A DNA stretch of 64,000 bases from NCBI GenBank assembly GCA_035550655.1, contig DASZOU010000008.1, positions 1 to 64,000 of the forward strand, in the 5' to 3' direction. Positions 18,038 to 25,907 of the stretch are shown here, piece after piece. This stretch comes from DASZTV01 sp035550655 (lineage in GTDB: Bacteria; Actinomycetota; Actinomycetes; JAFAQI01). The translations under genes were made by a program, and so were the position numbers. The notes under the pieces were generated by a model. The model was not told where the DNA came from and searched no databases. It saw only the letters and a program-made list of their open reading frames with translations. Each line of letters starts with the position of its first letter. The stretch's first letter is position 1.

Positions 18038-18958
18038 ATGCGCCCCACTGAACTGGCCCAGACGTTCCTCGACCATCTCAAGGTCGAGCGTGGGTTGAGC
18101 CTTAACAGCACGAACGCGTACCGGCGGGATCTGAATCGGTACGCGGCGTACCTCGCCGACCGCGGGGTGACCGAAGTCGCCGACGTCAGCGAGCGTGATG
18201 TCGCGGGCTTCCTTGCCGAGCTGCGCGCCGGCGCCCCGGATCGGCCGGCGCTCGCCGCCTCCTCGGCGGCCCGCGCGGTGGTCGCCGTGCGGGGGATGCA
18301 CCGCTTCGCAATGCGTGAGGGCCTGACGGGGTCGGACCCGGCCGCCTCGGTGCGGCCGCCGACGCCGCCCCGCCGGCTGCCGCACGCCTTGCCGGTCGAC
18401 GATGTACTGGCGATGCTCGAGGCGGCAGCCTTCGACGGCACGCCCAAGTCGCTGCGCGATGCCGCGCTCCTCGAGTTCCTCTACGGCACCGGCGCCCGGG
18501 TGAGCGAGGCGGTGGGCCTCGACGTCGATGACCTCGACCGGCAGGCGGCCGCGGTCATGCTGCACGGCAAGGGCGGGAAGGACCGGGTGGTTCCGATCGG
18601 CTCGTACGCTTTGGAGGCGATCGAGGCGTACCTCGTCCGCGGCCGGCCGGCGCTCGTCGGGCGCGGTGCCGGGCGCGGCGCACTGTTCCTGAATCTCCGC
18701 GGTGGCCGGCTCTCGCGGCAGAGCGCGTGGACGATCCTGCGGGAGGTTGCCGACCGGGCCGGAATTCGTGCCGCGGTCGGGCCGCACAGCCTGCGGCACT
18801 CCTTCGCCACCCACCTGCTGGACGGTGGCGCCGACGTCCGGGTGGTGCAGGAGCTGCTCGGACACGCCTCGGTGACCACCACCCAGGTCTACACATTGGT
18901 GACCGTCGACCGGCTCCGCGAGGTCTACGCCACGGCTCATCCGCGCGCCCGCGACTAG
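18038..18958 (+). CDS. xerD: tyrosine recombinase XerD
   Basis: 306 residues. N-terminal SAM-like core-binding domain (about 5-95; TFLDHLKVERGLSLNSTNAYRRDL) and C-terminal catalytic domain with the full set: Arg in LYGTGARVSEAVGL, Lys in HGKGGKDRVVPIG, HxxR in PHSLRHSFATHLL, His in LLGHASVTTTQVYT and the Tyr nucleophile in that last segment. This is the chromosomal dimer-resolution recombinase; no XerC or dif site is seen in the window. The position between ald/nudix and parA is conserved (Rv1701). ATG at 18038. Confidence 0.95.
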   Translation: MRPTELAQTFLDHLKVERGLSLNSTNAYRRDLNRYAAYLADRGVTEVADVSERDVAGFLAELRAGAPDRPALAASSAARAVVAVRGMHRFAMREGLTGSDPAASVRPPTPPRRLPHALPVDDVLAMLEAAAFDGTPKSLRDAALLEFLYGTGARVSEAVGLDVDDLDRQAAAVMLHGKGGKDRVVPIGSYALEAIEAYLVRGRPALVGRGAGRGALFLNLRGGRLSRQSAWTILREVADRAGIRAAVGPHSLRHSFATHLLDGGADVRVVQELLGHASVTTTQVYTLVTVDRLREVYATAHPRARD

Positions 18959-19074
18959 CAGCAAGCTGTGGGTAACCCGTTACGCATGTGACGGATGGGA
19001 TCCCGGTTCACCCCTGGGGCGGTTGCCAAGAGGCATGGCCGCGGGCTAGGTTCCCGACTCGTCGCTGAATCCGT

Positions 19075-19092
19075 AACGCGAGAAATCGCGTT
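19075..19092 (+). promoter_or_regulatory. GAAA-tetraloop hairpin in the parA leader
   Basis: Perfect seven-pair stem AACGCGA / TCGCGTT closed by a GAAA tetraloop, 22 bases before the parA ATG and just upstream of its ribosome site (GAGAGGA at 19104-19110). Two more G-U pairs can extend the stem. A GNRA-capped stem in a 5' leader can affect message stability or translation; no function is proven. Confidence 0.5.
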
Positions 19093-19114
19093 GTCGGTCT
19101 GTCGAGAGGACGAT

Positions 19115-19990
19115 ATGTCGACTTCCCCGGCCACGCGGAGCCGTCCGCCGCGAGAGCTCGGTCCGACCGGACGACCGATGCCGAAGCTTCGGGACCCGAA
19201 GCCGCTCACCGAGCACGGACCCGCAGTGATCCTTGCCTTGTGCAACCAGAAGGGTGGGGTCGGCAAGACCACCACCACGATCAACCTCGGAGCCGCGCTG
19301 ACGGAGTTCGGCCGCAAGGTCCTGCTCGTGGACTTCGACCCCCAGGGCGCCCTGTCGGTCGGGCTGGGGGTCAACCCGCTCGAGCTCGACCAGACGATCT
19401 ACAACGCGCTGATGGAGCGGTCCGTCACCGCCGACGACATCCTGCTGAAGACGAACGCCGGCATGGACCTGCTGCCGTCGAACATCGACCTGTCGGCGGC
19501 CGAGGTCCAGCTGGTCGGGGAGGTCGCCCGCGAGCAGACCCTCAAGCGGCTGCTCGAGCCGCTCGTCGACGACTACGACGTCATTCTCATCGACTGCCAG
19601 CCGTCGCTCGGCCTGCTCACCATCAATGCGCTGACCGCGGCGGACGGGGTCATCATCCCGCTTGAGTGCGAATACTTCTCGCTGCGCGGTGTCGCGCTCC
19701 TGATCCAGACGATAGAGAAGGTCAGTGAGCGGTTGAACCCTCAACTTCAACTTGAGGGGATTCTCGCCACAATGTACGACAGTCGCACGCTGCACGGCCG
19801 AGAGGTCCTCGGTCGCGTGGTGCAGGCGTTCGGCGACAAGGTGTTTCACACGGTGATCAACCGCACCGTCCGTTTCCCCGAGACGACTGTCGCAGGGGAG
19901 CCGATCACGACGTTCGCGTCGTCCTCGGTGGGCGCCAACGCCTACCGAGACCTGGCCCGAGAGGTGGTCGCGCGATGCCTCGCCGCGTAG
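19115..19990 (+). CDS. parA: ParA-family chromosome partitioning ATPase
   Basis: 291 residues. Deviant Walker A KGGVGKTTTTINLG near residues 47-60, then LLVDFDPQGALSVGLG, and LIDCQPSLGLLTINAL for Walker B. A basic, Pro-rich N-terminus of about 35 residues precedes the ATPase. I chose ATG 19115 with GAGAGGA five bases upstream; an in-frame start at 18995 would add 40 unlikely residues. This is the scpA-linked ParA (Rv1708 type), distinct from the origin-proximal ParA with ParB. It overlaps the next gene by 16 bases, and its likely partner is that ribbon-helix-helix-like protein rather than ParB. Confidence 0.93.
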   Translation: MSTSPATRSRPPRELGPTGRPMPKLRDPKPLTEHGPAVILALCNQKGGVGKTTTTINLGAALTEFGRKVLLVDFDPQGALSVGLGVNPLELDQTIYNALMERSVTADDILLKTNAGMDLLPSNIDLSAAEVQLVGEVAREQTLKRLLEPLVDDYDVILIDCQPSLGLLTINALTAADGVIIPLECEYFSLRGVALLIQTIEKVSERLNPQLQLEGILATMYDSRTLHGREVLGRVVQAFGDKVFHTVINRTVRFPETTVAGEPITTFASSSVGANAYRDLAREVVARCLAA

Positions 19991-20394
19991 CCCTGCCGGG
20001 AGCCGACGAGCTGTTTCGCTCGACCGGCTCCGTCCAACGTCCCGCGGAAGACGCCGACGGTGACACCCTGCTGCTGGAGTCCGGACAGCTGCCGCTGGCC
20101 GGCACTGCCGCGCCGGCCGAAGTCCCCGAGCGGGCCGCTGTCGCTGCGCCGCAGACCCGCCCGAGCGGCCCCCGCCGTCCCTCGGGCCGGCAGCGCCACG
20201 AGGAGAAGATCACCGTCTACGTCTCGCCGAGCGAGCTCGTCGACCTCGAGCATGCCCGGCTGATCCTGCGGGCCGAGCACTCGCTCGCGGTCGATCGCGG
20301 CCGGATCGTGCGAGAAGCCCTCGCCGTGGTGCTCGCCGACCTCGAGTCCAAGGGCGAGCAGAGCATCCTCGTCCGACGGCTGCGCGGCCGGTAG
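19975..20394 (+). CDS. ParA-linked ribbon-helix-helix-like protein
   Basis: 139 residues. The first 75 are low-complexity; the last 60 (EEKITVYVSPSELVDLEHARLILR, then VDRGRIVREALAVVLADLE) look like a ribbon-helix-helix DNA-binding fold with a strand (KITVYVS) and two helices. The gene overlaps parA by 16 bases and so is translationally coupled. Functional inference: a small centromere-type DNA-binding adaptor for the preceding ATPase. No named family was recognised with certainty. Confidence 0.75.
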   Translation: MPRRVALPGADELFRSTGSVQRPAEDADGDTLLLESGQLPLAGTAAPAEVPERAAVAAPQTRPSGPRRPSGRQRHEEKITVYVSPSELVDLEHARLILRAEHSLAVDRGRIVREALAVVLADLESKGEQSILVRRLRGR

Positions 20395-20426
20395 ATCCGG
20401 CTGCCGAACAGGGCGGGGAGAGCCGA

Positions 20427-21107
20427 GTGCTCTACGCATTACGTCAACCTGCGGTTCTGCTGGGCCTGGTCCTCGGCTTCGCAGTAGGCATGATCGCGCT
20501 GAGCGGCGCTACGCGGCTGCTGGAGCGCAACACCCGATTTCCGGTCCCGTTTTGGCACCCCCGGGCCTGGCTCGACCCCTACAGCGCGGTCTCGGCAGTC
20601 CTGGCAGGGGTCGGCTGGGCGCCGCGACCGGAAGTACGGCGAGGATTCGGCCGCAGCCGCAACCGCCAGCTCTGGCTGGTGGCAGCCGTGTCGTTCGTGA
20701 TCCCGGCGGCGCTCGGCGCGGCGGGCATGGCGGTCTATGCGGCCGGAGCCGGGCGGATCGGGTTGCGGGTCATGGACTCGATCTCGGTCCTCCATGTCGA
20801 TCCGGGCTTCGTCAACGCGGTCGCCACCTCCTTCGCGGAGAAGGTCGCCCTGGGCTTCGGCATCGAGAACCTCGCGATCGCCATCCTGAGCCTGGTGCCG
20901 ATCCCGCCGCTGCCCACGGGTGTGGCCTTGTGGACGGTGCTGCCGCGCACGCCCGGAGCCCGGCAGCTGGCCTACCGGCTGCTGGAGGAGCACTGGGGGA
21001 TCGTGGCGCTCCTCGTGCTCGCCCTTCTGCCGATCGGCGGCGGCTACCAGACGCCGCTGCTGTCGCTGGTCACGACCATCACGGACGCCGTTCTTCACTC
21101 GTTCTGA
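20427..21107 (+). CDS. site-2-protease-like membrane protein lacking HExxH
   Basis: 226 residues with about four membrane segments: residues 8-30, 88-115, about 146-170 and 190-215. The third contains ENLAIAILSLVPIPPLPTGVALW, which resembles the N-x-x-P-x-P-x-L-D-G motif of M50 site-2 proteases, but the Asp is a Thr-Gly here and no HExxH zinc motif is seen anywhere. It therefore looks like an inactive M50-fold relative. It sits between the parA module and scpA, a place conserved in actinomycetes. GTG start with GGGGAGAG upstream. Function unknown. Confidence 0.75.
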   Translation: MLYALRQPAVLLGLVLGFAVGMIALSGATRLLERNTRFPVPFWHPRAWLDPYSAVSAVLAGVGWAPRPEVRRGFGRSRNRQLWLVAAVSFVIPAALGAAGMAVYAAGAGRIGLRVMDSISVLHVDPGFVNAVATSFAEKVALGFGIENLAIAILSLVPIPPLPTGVALWTVLPRTPGARQLAYRLLEEHWGIVALLVLALLPIGGGYQTPLLSLVTTITDAVLHSF

Positions 21108-21192
21108 CCCGCGTCGCGGTGACGGATTTCGAGGTCGGCGTGGCGCGGCCGACCCGCCCGGCGGGTGACGCTGGCTGGGCTACCGTCGAGCC

Positions 21193-22122
21193 ATGCCCGC
21201 CCCGCCGCCCGTGACCTCCGCAGCGAGCGCGGCCGGCGCTGAAGGTGCAGCCCTCGGCAGGAGCGGATTCGAGGTCCATCTCGACGTATTCGAAGGCCCC
21301 TTCGACCTGCTGTTGTCGCTGATCGCGAAGCGGAAGCTCGACGTCACGCTGGTCGCATTGTCGAAGGTCACCGACGAGTTCGTCGGCTACATCCGCAGCC
21401 ACGGCGACGCGTGGGACCTCGACACGGCAAGTGAGTTTCTCGTGGTCGCGGCGACCCTGCTGGACCTCAAGGTGGCCCGACTGCTGCCGTCTGCCGAGGC
21501 CGACGAGGAGGACCTGGCGCTGCTCGAGGCCCGGGATCTGCTCTTCGCGCGGCTCCTGCAGTACCGCGCGTACAAGGACGTCGTGAGCGTGATGCGGGTC
21601 CTGATCGACAGTTCCGCGCTGCGCTATCCGCGGCTGGTCCCGCTCGAGGAGCGCTTCGTGGGCCTGCTCCCCGAGGTCCAGCTCGGGGTGAGCCCGGCCG
21701 AGTTCGCCGAGCTCGCCGCCCGCGCCATGACGCCTCGTCCCGCACCGGTGGTGGACATCGGCCACCTGCACGCCCCGCTCGTGAGCGTGCGAGAGCAGGC
21801 GGCGGTGCTCGCGGAGCGGCTGCGCGGTGCCGGCACGGCGACGTTCCGGGCTCTGGTCGCCGACTGTCCCGACACGATGACCGTCGTCGGGCGCTTCCTC
21901 GCGGTCCTGGAGCTCTACCGGGAGGGCGCCGTGGCATTCGAGCAGGTGACCCCGCTCGGCGAGCTGCACGTGCGCTGGGTGGCGGGCGAGGGCTGGTCAC
22001 CGGAGCTCACCGCGAACATCGACGCCGAGTACGACGAGACCGACGCGGAGTACGACGACACCGCGGTCGACGACAGCGCAGCGACCCCCGCCGCGCCGAG
22101 CCTCACCGACGCCGATGTCTGA
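21193..22122 (+). CDS. scpA: segregation and condensation protein A (kleisin)
   Basis: 309 residues. The N-terminal SMC-neck-binding segment FEVHLDVFEGPFDLLLSLIAKRKLDVTLVAL is the ScpA signature; the helical region EFLVVAATLLDLKVARLLP follows, and the winged-helix C-terminus (FLAVLELYREGAVAFEQ) binds the SMC head. A 40-residue acidic tail (DAEYDETDAEYDDTAVDD) is added. ScpA bridges SMC heads in chromosome condensation. It overlaps scpB by eight bases. ATG 21193 has no clear ribosome site. Confidence 0.95.
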   Translation: MPAPPPVTSAASAAGAEGAALGRSGFEVHLDVFEGPFDLLLSLIAKRKLDVTLVALSKVTDEFVGYIRSHGDAWDLDTASEFLVVAATLLDLKVARLLPSAEADEEDLALLEARDLLFARLLQYRAYKDVVSVMRVLIDSSALRYPRLVPLEERFVGLLPEVQLGVSPAEFAELAARAMTPRPAPVVDIGHLHAPLVSVREQAAVLAERLRGAGTATFRALVADCPDTMTVVGRFLAVLELYREGAVAFEQVTPLGELHVRWVAGEGWSPELTANIDAEYDETDAEYDDTAVDDSAATPAAPSLTDADV

Positions 22123-22708
22123 CCTGGAGATCGAGCTCATGCCCGACAGCCCCGCCGGCGAGCTGCCCCCGCTGCGAGCGGCGCTCGAGGCCATCCTGCT
22201 CGTCGTCGAGGAGCCGGTCGACGACGGCGTGCTCGCCCAGGTGCTCGAACGGCCGCGCGAGGAGGTCGCCGCGACGCTGGCCGAGCTCGCCGCCGAGTAC
22301 GACGCCAGCGGGCGCGGCTTCGAGCTGCGGGGGATCGGCGGCGGCTGGCGCCTCTACACGCGTCCCGACTGCGCGCCGTACGTCGAGCGGTTCGTGCGTG
22401 ACGGTCAGCCGGCCAAGCTCAGCCAGGCGGCGCTGGAGACGCTCGCGGTGATCGCCTACCGGCAGCCGACCACCCGCTCGCGCATCGCGGCCGTCCGGGG
22501 CGTGAACGTCGACGCCGTGATCCGCACCTTGCTCACCCGGGGCTTGATCGCCGAGGTCGGGATCGAGCGGGAGACCGGCGCGATCCTCTACGGCACGACC
22601 GAGCACTTCCTCGAGCGGATGGGTCTGGTCTCGACCGACGAGCTGCCGCCGCTGGCGGACTACCTGCCCGACCACACAGCGCTCGACGACGATGCCGCGG
22701 CCGGCTGA
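22115..22708 (+). CDS. scpB: segregation and condensation protein B
   Basis: 197 residues with the two winged-helix domains of ScpB: LRAALEAILLVVEEPVDDGVLAQVL in the first, and QAALETLAVIAYRQPTTRSRIAAVRGVNVDAVIRTLL in the second, the family's best-known block. It binds the kleisin ScpA as a dimer in the SMC complex. Overlaps scpA by eight bases and the pseudouridine synthase by 17 bases. Confidence 0.95.
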   Translation: MSDLEIELMPDSPAGELPPLRAALEAILLVVEEPVDDGVLAQVLERPREEVAATLAELAAEYDASGRGFELRGIGGGWRLYTRPDCAPYVERFVRDGQPAKLSQAALETLAVIAYRQPTTRSRIAAVRGVNVDAVIRTLLTRGLIAEVGIERETGAILYGTTEHFLERMGLVSTDELPPLADYLPDHTALDDDAAAG

Positions 22709-23471
22709 CCGGCCGGCAGGCGCGGCGCGGGCGGACGACGACAACTCCGGAATCCGGCTGCAGAAGGTCCTCGCGTCGGCCGGAATCGGGAGCCGGCGGG
22801 CCTGCGAGGAGCTGATCGATGCCGGCCGGGTCACGGTCAACGGGCGACGAGCTCGGCTGGGCTTGCGGGTCGACCCCGAGCAGGACGTCGTGGTGGTCGA
22901 CGGCGGCCGCATCCCGACCGCCAGCGGGCTGACCTACCTCGCGCTCAACAAGCCTCGCGGGATGCTCTCGACGATGTCGGACGAGCGGGGCCGGCCCTGC
23001 GTGGGGGACCTCGTGGCGGACATTTCGGCGCCGCTTCACCACGTCGGACGCCTCGACGCCGACAGCGAGGGCCTGTTGCTGCTGACCAACGACGGGGAGC
23101 TGTCGCACCGGCTCACCCACCCGTCGTACGGCGTGACCAAGACCTACCTGGCGGAGGTCGAGGGGGCTGCGGGGCGCGGCCTCGAGCGCGCCCTGCGCGC
23201 CGGCGTGGAGCTCGAGGACGGCCCGGTGAAGGCCGACGCGGCGCGGGTGCTCGAGTCGACCGCCGGTCGCTCGATCGTCGAGCTCAGCCTGCACGAGGGC
23301 CGCAAGCACGTGGTGCGCCGAGCGCTCGCCACGCTCGATTTCCCCGTCACACGCCTGGTGCGGACCGCCGTCGGGCCGATCCGGCTGGGCGATCTGCGGC
23401 CCGGAAAGCGGCGGTATCTTCAGCGCCAAGAGATTCAATCTCTGTATCGCGACGTCGATATGTCGTCTTAG
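22692..23471 (+). CDS. rluB: RsuA/RluB-family rRNA pseudouridine synthase
   Basis: 259 residues. An S4 domain (RLQKVLASAGIGSRRACEELIDAGRVTVNG, about 22-51) is followed by the synthase domain with YLALNKPRGMLSTM, the catalytic Asp in VGRLDADSEGLLLLTNDG, and LHEGRKHVVRRALATL near the end. Expected to modify 23S rRNA. Downstream of scpB in conserved order (Rv1711). The downstream spacer of about 220 bases holds a 79-bp palindromic element. Confidence 0.93.
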   Translation: MPRPADRPAGAARADDDNSGIRLQKVLASAGIGSRRACEELIDAGRVTVNGRRARLGLRVDPEQDVVVVDGGRIPTASGLTYLALNKPRGMLSTMSDERGRPCVGDLVADISAPLHHVGRLDADSEGLLLLTNDGELSHRLTHPSYGVTKTYLAEVEGAAGRGLERALRAGVELEDGPVKADAARVLESTAGRSIVELSLHEGRKHVVRRALATLDFPVTRLVRTAVGPIRLGDLRPGKRRYLQRQEIQSLYRDVDMSS

Positions 23472-23540
23472 CGGCAAATCGGTAGAGTGCTACGTCGCGC
23501 AGTCGCCTGCCGGAATGCAGCTGGCGGGGCCGGGTGCCAC

Positions 23541-23565
23541 CGTGATCGCATGGCGTGATCGCATG
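23541..23565 (+). repeat. short direct repeat
   Basis: Two copies of a 12-base word, CGTGATCGCATG, at 23541-23552 and 23554-23565, directly in front of the palindromic element. The second copy overlaps the element's left end, so it may be a partial duplication of that end. Confidence 0.6.
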
Positions 23566-23638
23566 TCACATAGGGGTCGTAATTCGCGACGCTTGTGTGA
23601 CATTGGGGTCGCGAATCACGACGCGCGTGTGACATGCG
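23560..23638. repeat. 79-bp palindromic intergenic element, copy A
   Basis: A 79-base element bounded by inverted ends (CGCATGTCACA and TGTGACATGCG). Inside it carries a further TGTGACAT and the conserved core GTCGCGAATCACGAC. A second copy of exactly the same length lies at 36939-37017; 61 of 79 positions agree by my ungapped comparison, the ends and the core best. It lies between rluB and the chorismate mutase gene, right in front of that gene's ribosome site, so it could affect its expression. It looks like a small REP/MITE-type element. Confidence 0.8.
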
Positions 23639-23690
23639 GGTCGTGGCGGGGCAGCAGTCAGGACACATCGGAACGGGCCGGAGGGTGGGA

Positions 23691-24056
23691 ATGGCGGTGC
23701 GCGCGCTGCGGGGCGCGACTCAGGTCGACCTCGACGACCGAGAGGCGATCATCGCCGCCACGGCCGAGCTCGTCCGGGCGGTCCTCGACCGCAACGGCCT
23801 GACCGACGACGACCTGATCAGCATCCTGTTCACGACCACGCCGGACCTGGTGGCGGAGTTCCCGGCGTACGCCGCCCGCACGATCGGGATCACCGACGTC
23901 CCGTTCCTGTGTGCCTCCGAGATCGCGGTGCCCGGCTCGTTGGAGCGGGTGATCCGGTTGATGGCGTTCGTGGAGGCTGACTTCCCACGCTCGGCTGCCC
24001 GTCACGTCTACCTGCGCGGCGCCCAGGCGCTCCGCACCGACCTGCCCCGCGACTGA
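23691..24056 (+). CDS. aroH: chorismate mutase, AroH type
   Basis: 121 residues, the monofunctional trimeric AroH class: AVRALRGATQVDLDDREAIIAATAELV, LISILFTTTPDLVAEFPAYAAR and VPFLCASEIAVPGSLERVIRLM match the Bacillus-type enzyme, including the active-site Arg of VRALRGA and the Glu and Arg residues near the middle. It converts chorismate to prephenate, feeding the tyrA gene six bases downstream. Start ATG 23691 is supported by GGAGGG; the longer frame upstream runs out of the 79-bp element. Confidence 0.93.
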   Translation: MAVRALRGATQVDLDDREAIIAATAELVRAVLDRNGLTDDDLISILFTTTPDLVAEFPAYAARTIGITDVPFLCASEIAVPGSLERVIRLMAFVEADFPRSAARHVYLRGAQALRTDLPRD

Positions 24057-24062
24057 GCACCC

Positions 24063-25178
24063 GTGGCCAGGTCCTCAGGGGGCGACCCTGCGCCCGCCGG
24101 CGGTGGCCGGCTGCTCGTCGTCGGAACCGGCCTGATCGGCACCTCGGTCGGCTTGGCAGCCCGTGCCGCGGGCTACGACGTCGTACTCGCCAACCGTGAC
24201 CCCGAGCGCCTCGCGGTGGCGGTCCAGGTGGGTGCCGGGGAGCCTTGGGACGGCAGCTCCACCGTCGACGTGGCGGTGGTCGGGCTACCCCCGGCGATCG
24301 TGGCGAGGGAGATCGCGCGGCTACACGGCCTCGGAGTCGCTCGGACTATTACGCATGTCGCGAGCGTCCAACTTCAGCCTCAACTCGAGGTCGAGGCTCT
24401 TATCGGCGCCTGGGGTGGCTTTGTGGGGAGCCATCCGGTAGCCGGCCGGGAACGTTCCGGGCCCCACCATGCCAGCGCCGACCTGTTCCAGGACCGGCCG
24501 TGGGTGGTGTGCCCGACCCCGAGCTCGGATGCGGTGTCGGTCGATGCCGTTACGGCGCTCGCGAGGGCTTGTGGGGCGCGGGTGTCGCAGCTGGCTGCCG
24601 CCGACCACGACGCCTTGCTGGCGCGGCTGTCCCATGTGCCCCAGCTGGTCGCCTCGGCTCTGGCGGCCGCGCTCGTCGGCATCGAGCCCGAGCGGGTCAA
24701 CCTGGCCGGGTCCGGGTTGCGCGACACCTCCCGCCTTGCCGACAGCGACCCCGCCCTGTGGGCGGAGATCGTCTCGGCCAACCCCGGCGGCGTCGCTGCA
24801 GCACTCGACGCCGTGCTCGAGCCCCTCGTGGCGCTCCGCGAGGTCCTCGCGAGCGGGGAGTCGCCGGGACCAGCCGTCAGCGGCCTCCTGGAGCGCGGCC
24901 GGGCCGGCCGGCAGCTGCTCGCCGGCAAACACGGCCAGGCCGCGGTGCGATGGGCGAGCGTGACCGTGGTGGTGCCGGACGAGCCTGGCGCGCTGGCCAG
25001 ACTGCTCGCGGACGCAGCCGCGGGCGGGGTGAACGTCGAGGACATCAGGGTGGACCACTCGCCCGGGCTGCCGGTCGGGCTGATCGATCTCGACGTGGCC
25101 CCCGGACGGGCCGACCAGCTCGCGACCGCGCTCGAGGAGCGGGGCTGGCGGGCGACGGGCGCCGAGCCGGCCGACTAG
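24063..25178 (+). CDS. tyrA: prephenate dehydrogenase with C-terminal ACT domain
   Basis: 371 residues. Rossmann loop VVGTGLIGTSVGLAARAAG near residues 20-38, VGSHPVAGRERSGPHHA (catalytic His region) and a helical dimerisation domain. The last 70 residues form an ACT domain (VTVVVPDEPGALARLLADAAA, then VNVEDIRVDH), expected to bind tyrosine for feedback control. It makes 4-hydroxyphenylpyruvate from prephenate, following chorismate mutase in the same operon. GTG start; spacing of six bases. Confidence 0.94.
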   Translation: MARSSGGDPAPAGGGRLLVVGTGLIGTSVGLAARAAGYDVVLANRDPERLAVAVQVGAGEPWDGSSTVDVAVVGLPPAIVAREIARLHGLGVARTITHVASVQLQPQLEVEALIGAWGGFVGSHPVAGRERSGPHHASADLFQDRPWVVCPTPSSDAVSVDAVTALARACGARVSQLAAADHDALLARLSHVPQLVASALAAALVGIEPERVNLAGSGLRDTSRLADSDPALWAEIVSANPGGVAAALDAVLEPLVALREVLASGESPGPAVSGLLERGRAGRQLLAGKHGQAAVRWASVTVVVPDEPGALARLLADAAAGGVNVEDIRVDHSPGLPVGLIDLDVAPGRADQLATALEERGWRATGAEPAD

Positions 25179-25226
25179 CGGGCTGCCCCTACACTCCACG
25201 ACGGCGTGGGGGGAGTGGGAGGTCCG

Positions 25227-25907
25227 GTGGAGCGCGGCAAGCTGGTCGTCGCGATCGACGGGCCCTCGGGATCCGGGAAGTCGACGGTCGCCCGTGGTGT
25301 GGCGAGCGCCCTCGGCTTGCGCTACCTCGACACGGGCGCGATGTACCGCGCGGTGACCTGGCTCGTGCTGCAGCGGGGCGTGGCCCTCGACGCGGCGGCC
25401 GAGCTCGCTGCGCTCGCCGCCACGGCGCGGCTGGACGTCGTGGCTGACCCCGCGGCGCCGGCGATCGCTGCGGACGGGACCGACGTCACCCTCGCCGTCC
25501 GCGGACCGGAGGTGACGGCTGCGGTGAGCGCCGTGAGCGCCGTACCGGGCGTCCGCAGCGCGATGGTCGCTCGACAGCGGGAGATCATCGGCGCGGGCGG
25601 AATCGTGGTCGAAGGGCGTGACATCGCTACGACCGTGGCGCCGGATGCGGCGGTCAAGGTCTTCCTCGTTGCGGACCCGGTGGCCCGCGCCCAACGCCGG
25701 GCGCTGCAGGATGCCGCCGGGCGCGCCAGCGCTGCGGCTGTCCTCGCCGCGACCGAGGCAGATCTGGCCCGCCGCGACAAAGCCGACTCGACGAGGACTG
25801 CGTCCCCGCTGACGCAAGCGCCCGAAGCCGTGGTCATCGACTCGACCGATCTGGATGCCGACGCGGTCATCGCCCAGGTCGTCGCGCTCGCCCGGGCCGC
25901 GACGTGA
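25227..25907 (+). CDS. cmk: cytidylate kinase
   Basis: About 226 residues. The P-loop is AIDGPSGSGKSTVARGVA at the N-terminus, followed by LGLRYLDTGAMYRAVTWL and GGIVVEGRDIATTVAPDA, all signatures of CMP/dCMP kinase. Start: GTG 25227 with GGGAGG just upstream; an in-frame GTG at 25206 would add seven residues (GGVGGP) and is possible, as TACACT near 25191 could be a -10 box. Its stop overlaps the acyltransferase start (GTGA). Synteny cmk-der as in Rv1712-1713. Confidence 0.94.
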   Translation: MERGKLVVAIDGPSGSGKSTVARGVASALGLRYLDTGAMYRAVTWLVLQRGVALDAAAELAALAATARLDVVADPAAPAIAADGTDVTLAVRGPEVTAAVSAVSAVPGVRSAMVARQREIIGAGGIVVEGRDIATTVAPDAAVKVFLVADPVARAQRRALQDAAGRASAAAVLAATEADLARRDKADSTRTASPLTQAPEAVVIDSTDLDADAVIAQVVALARAAT

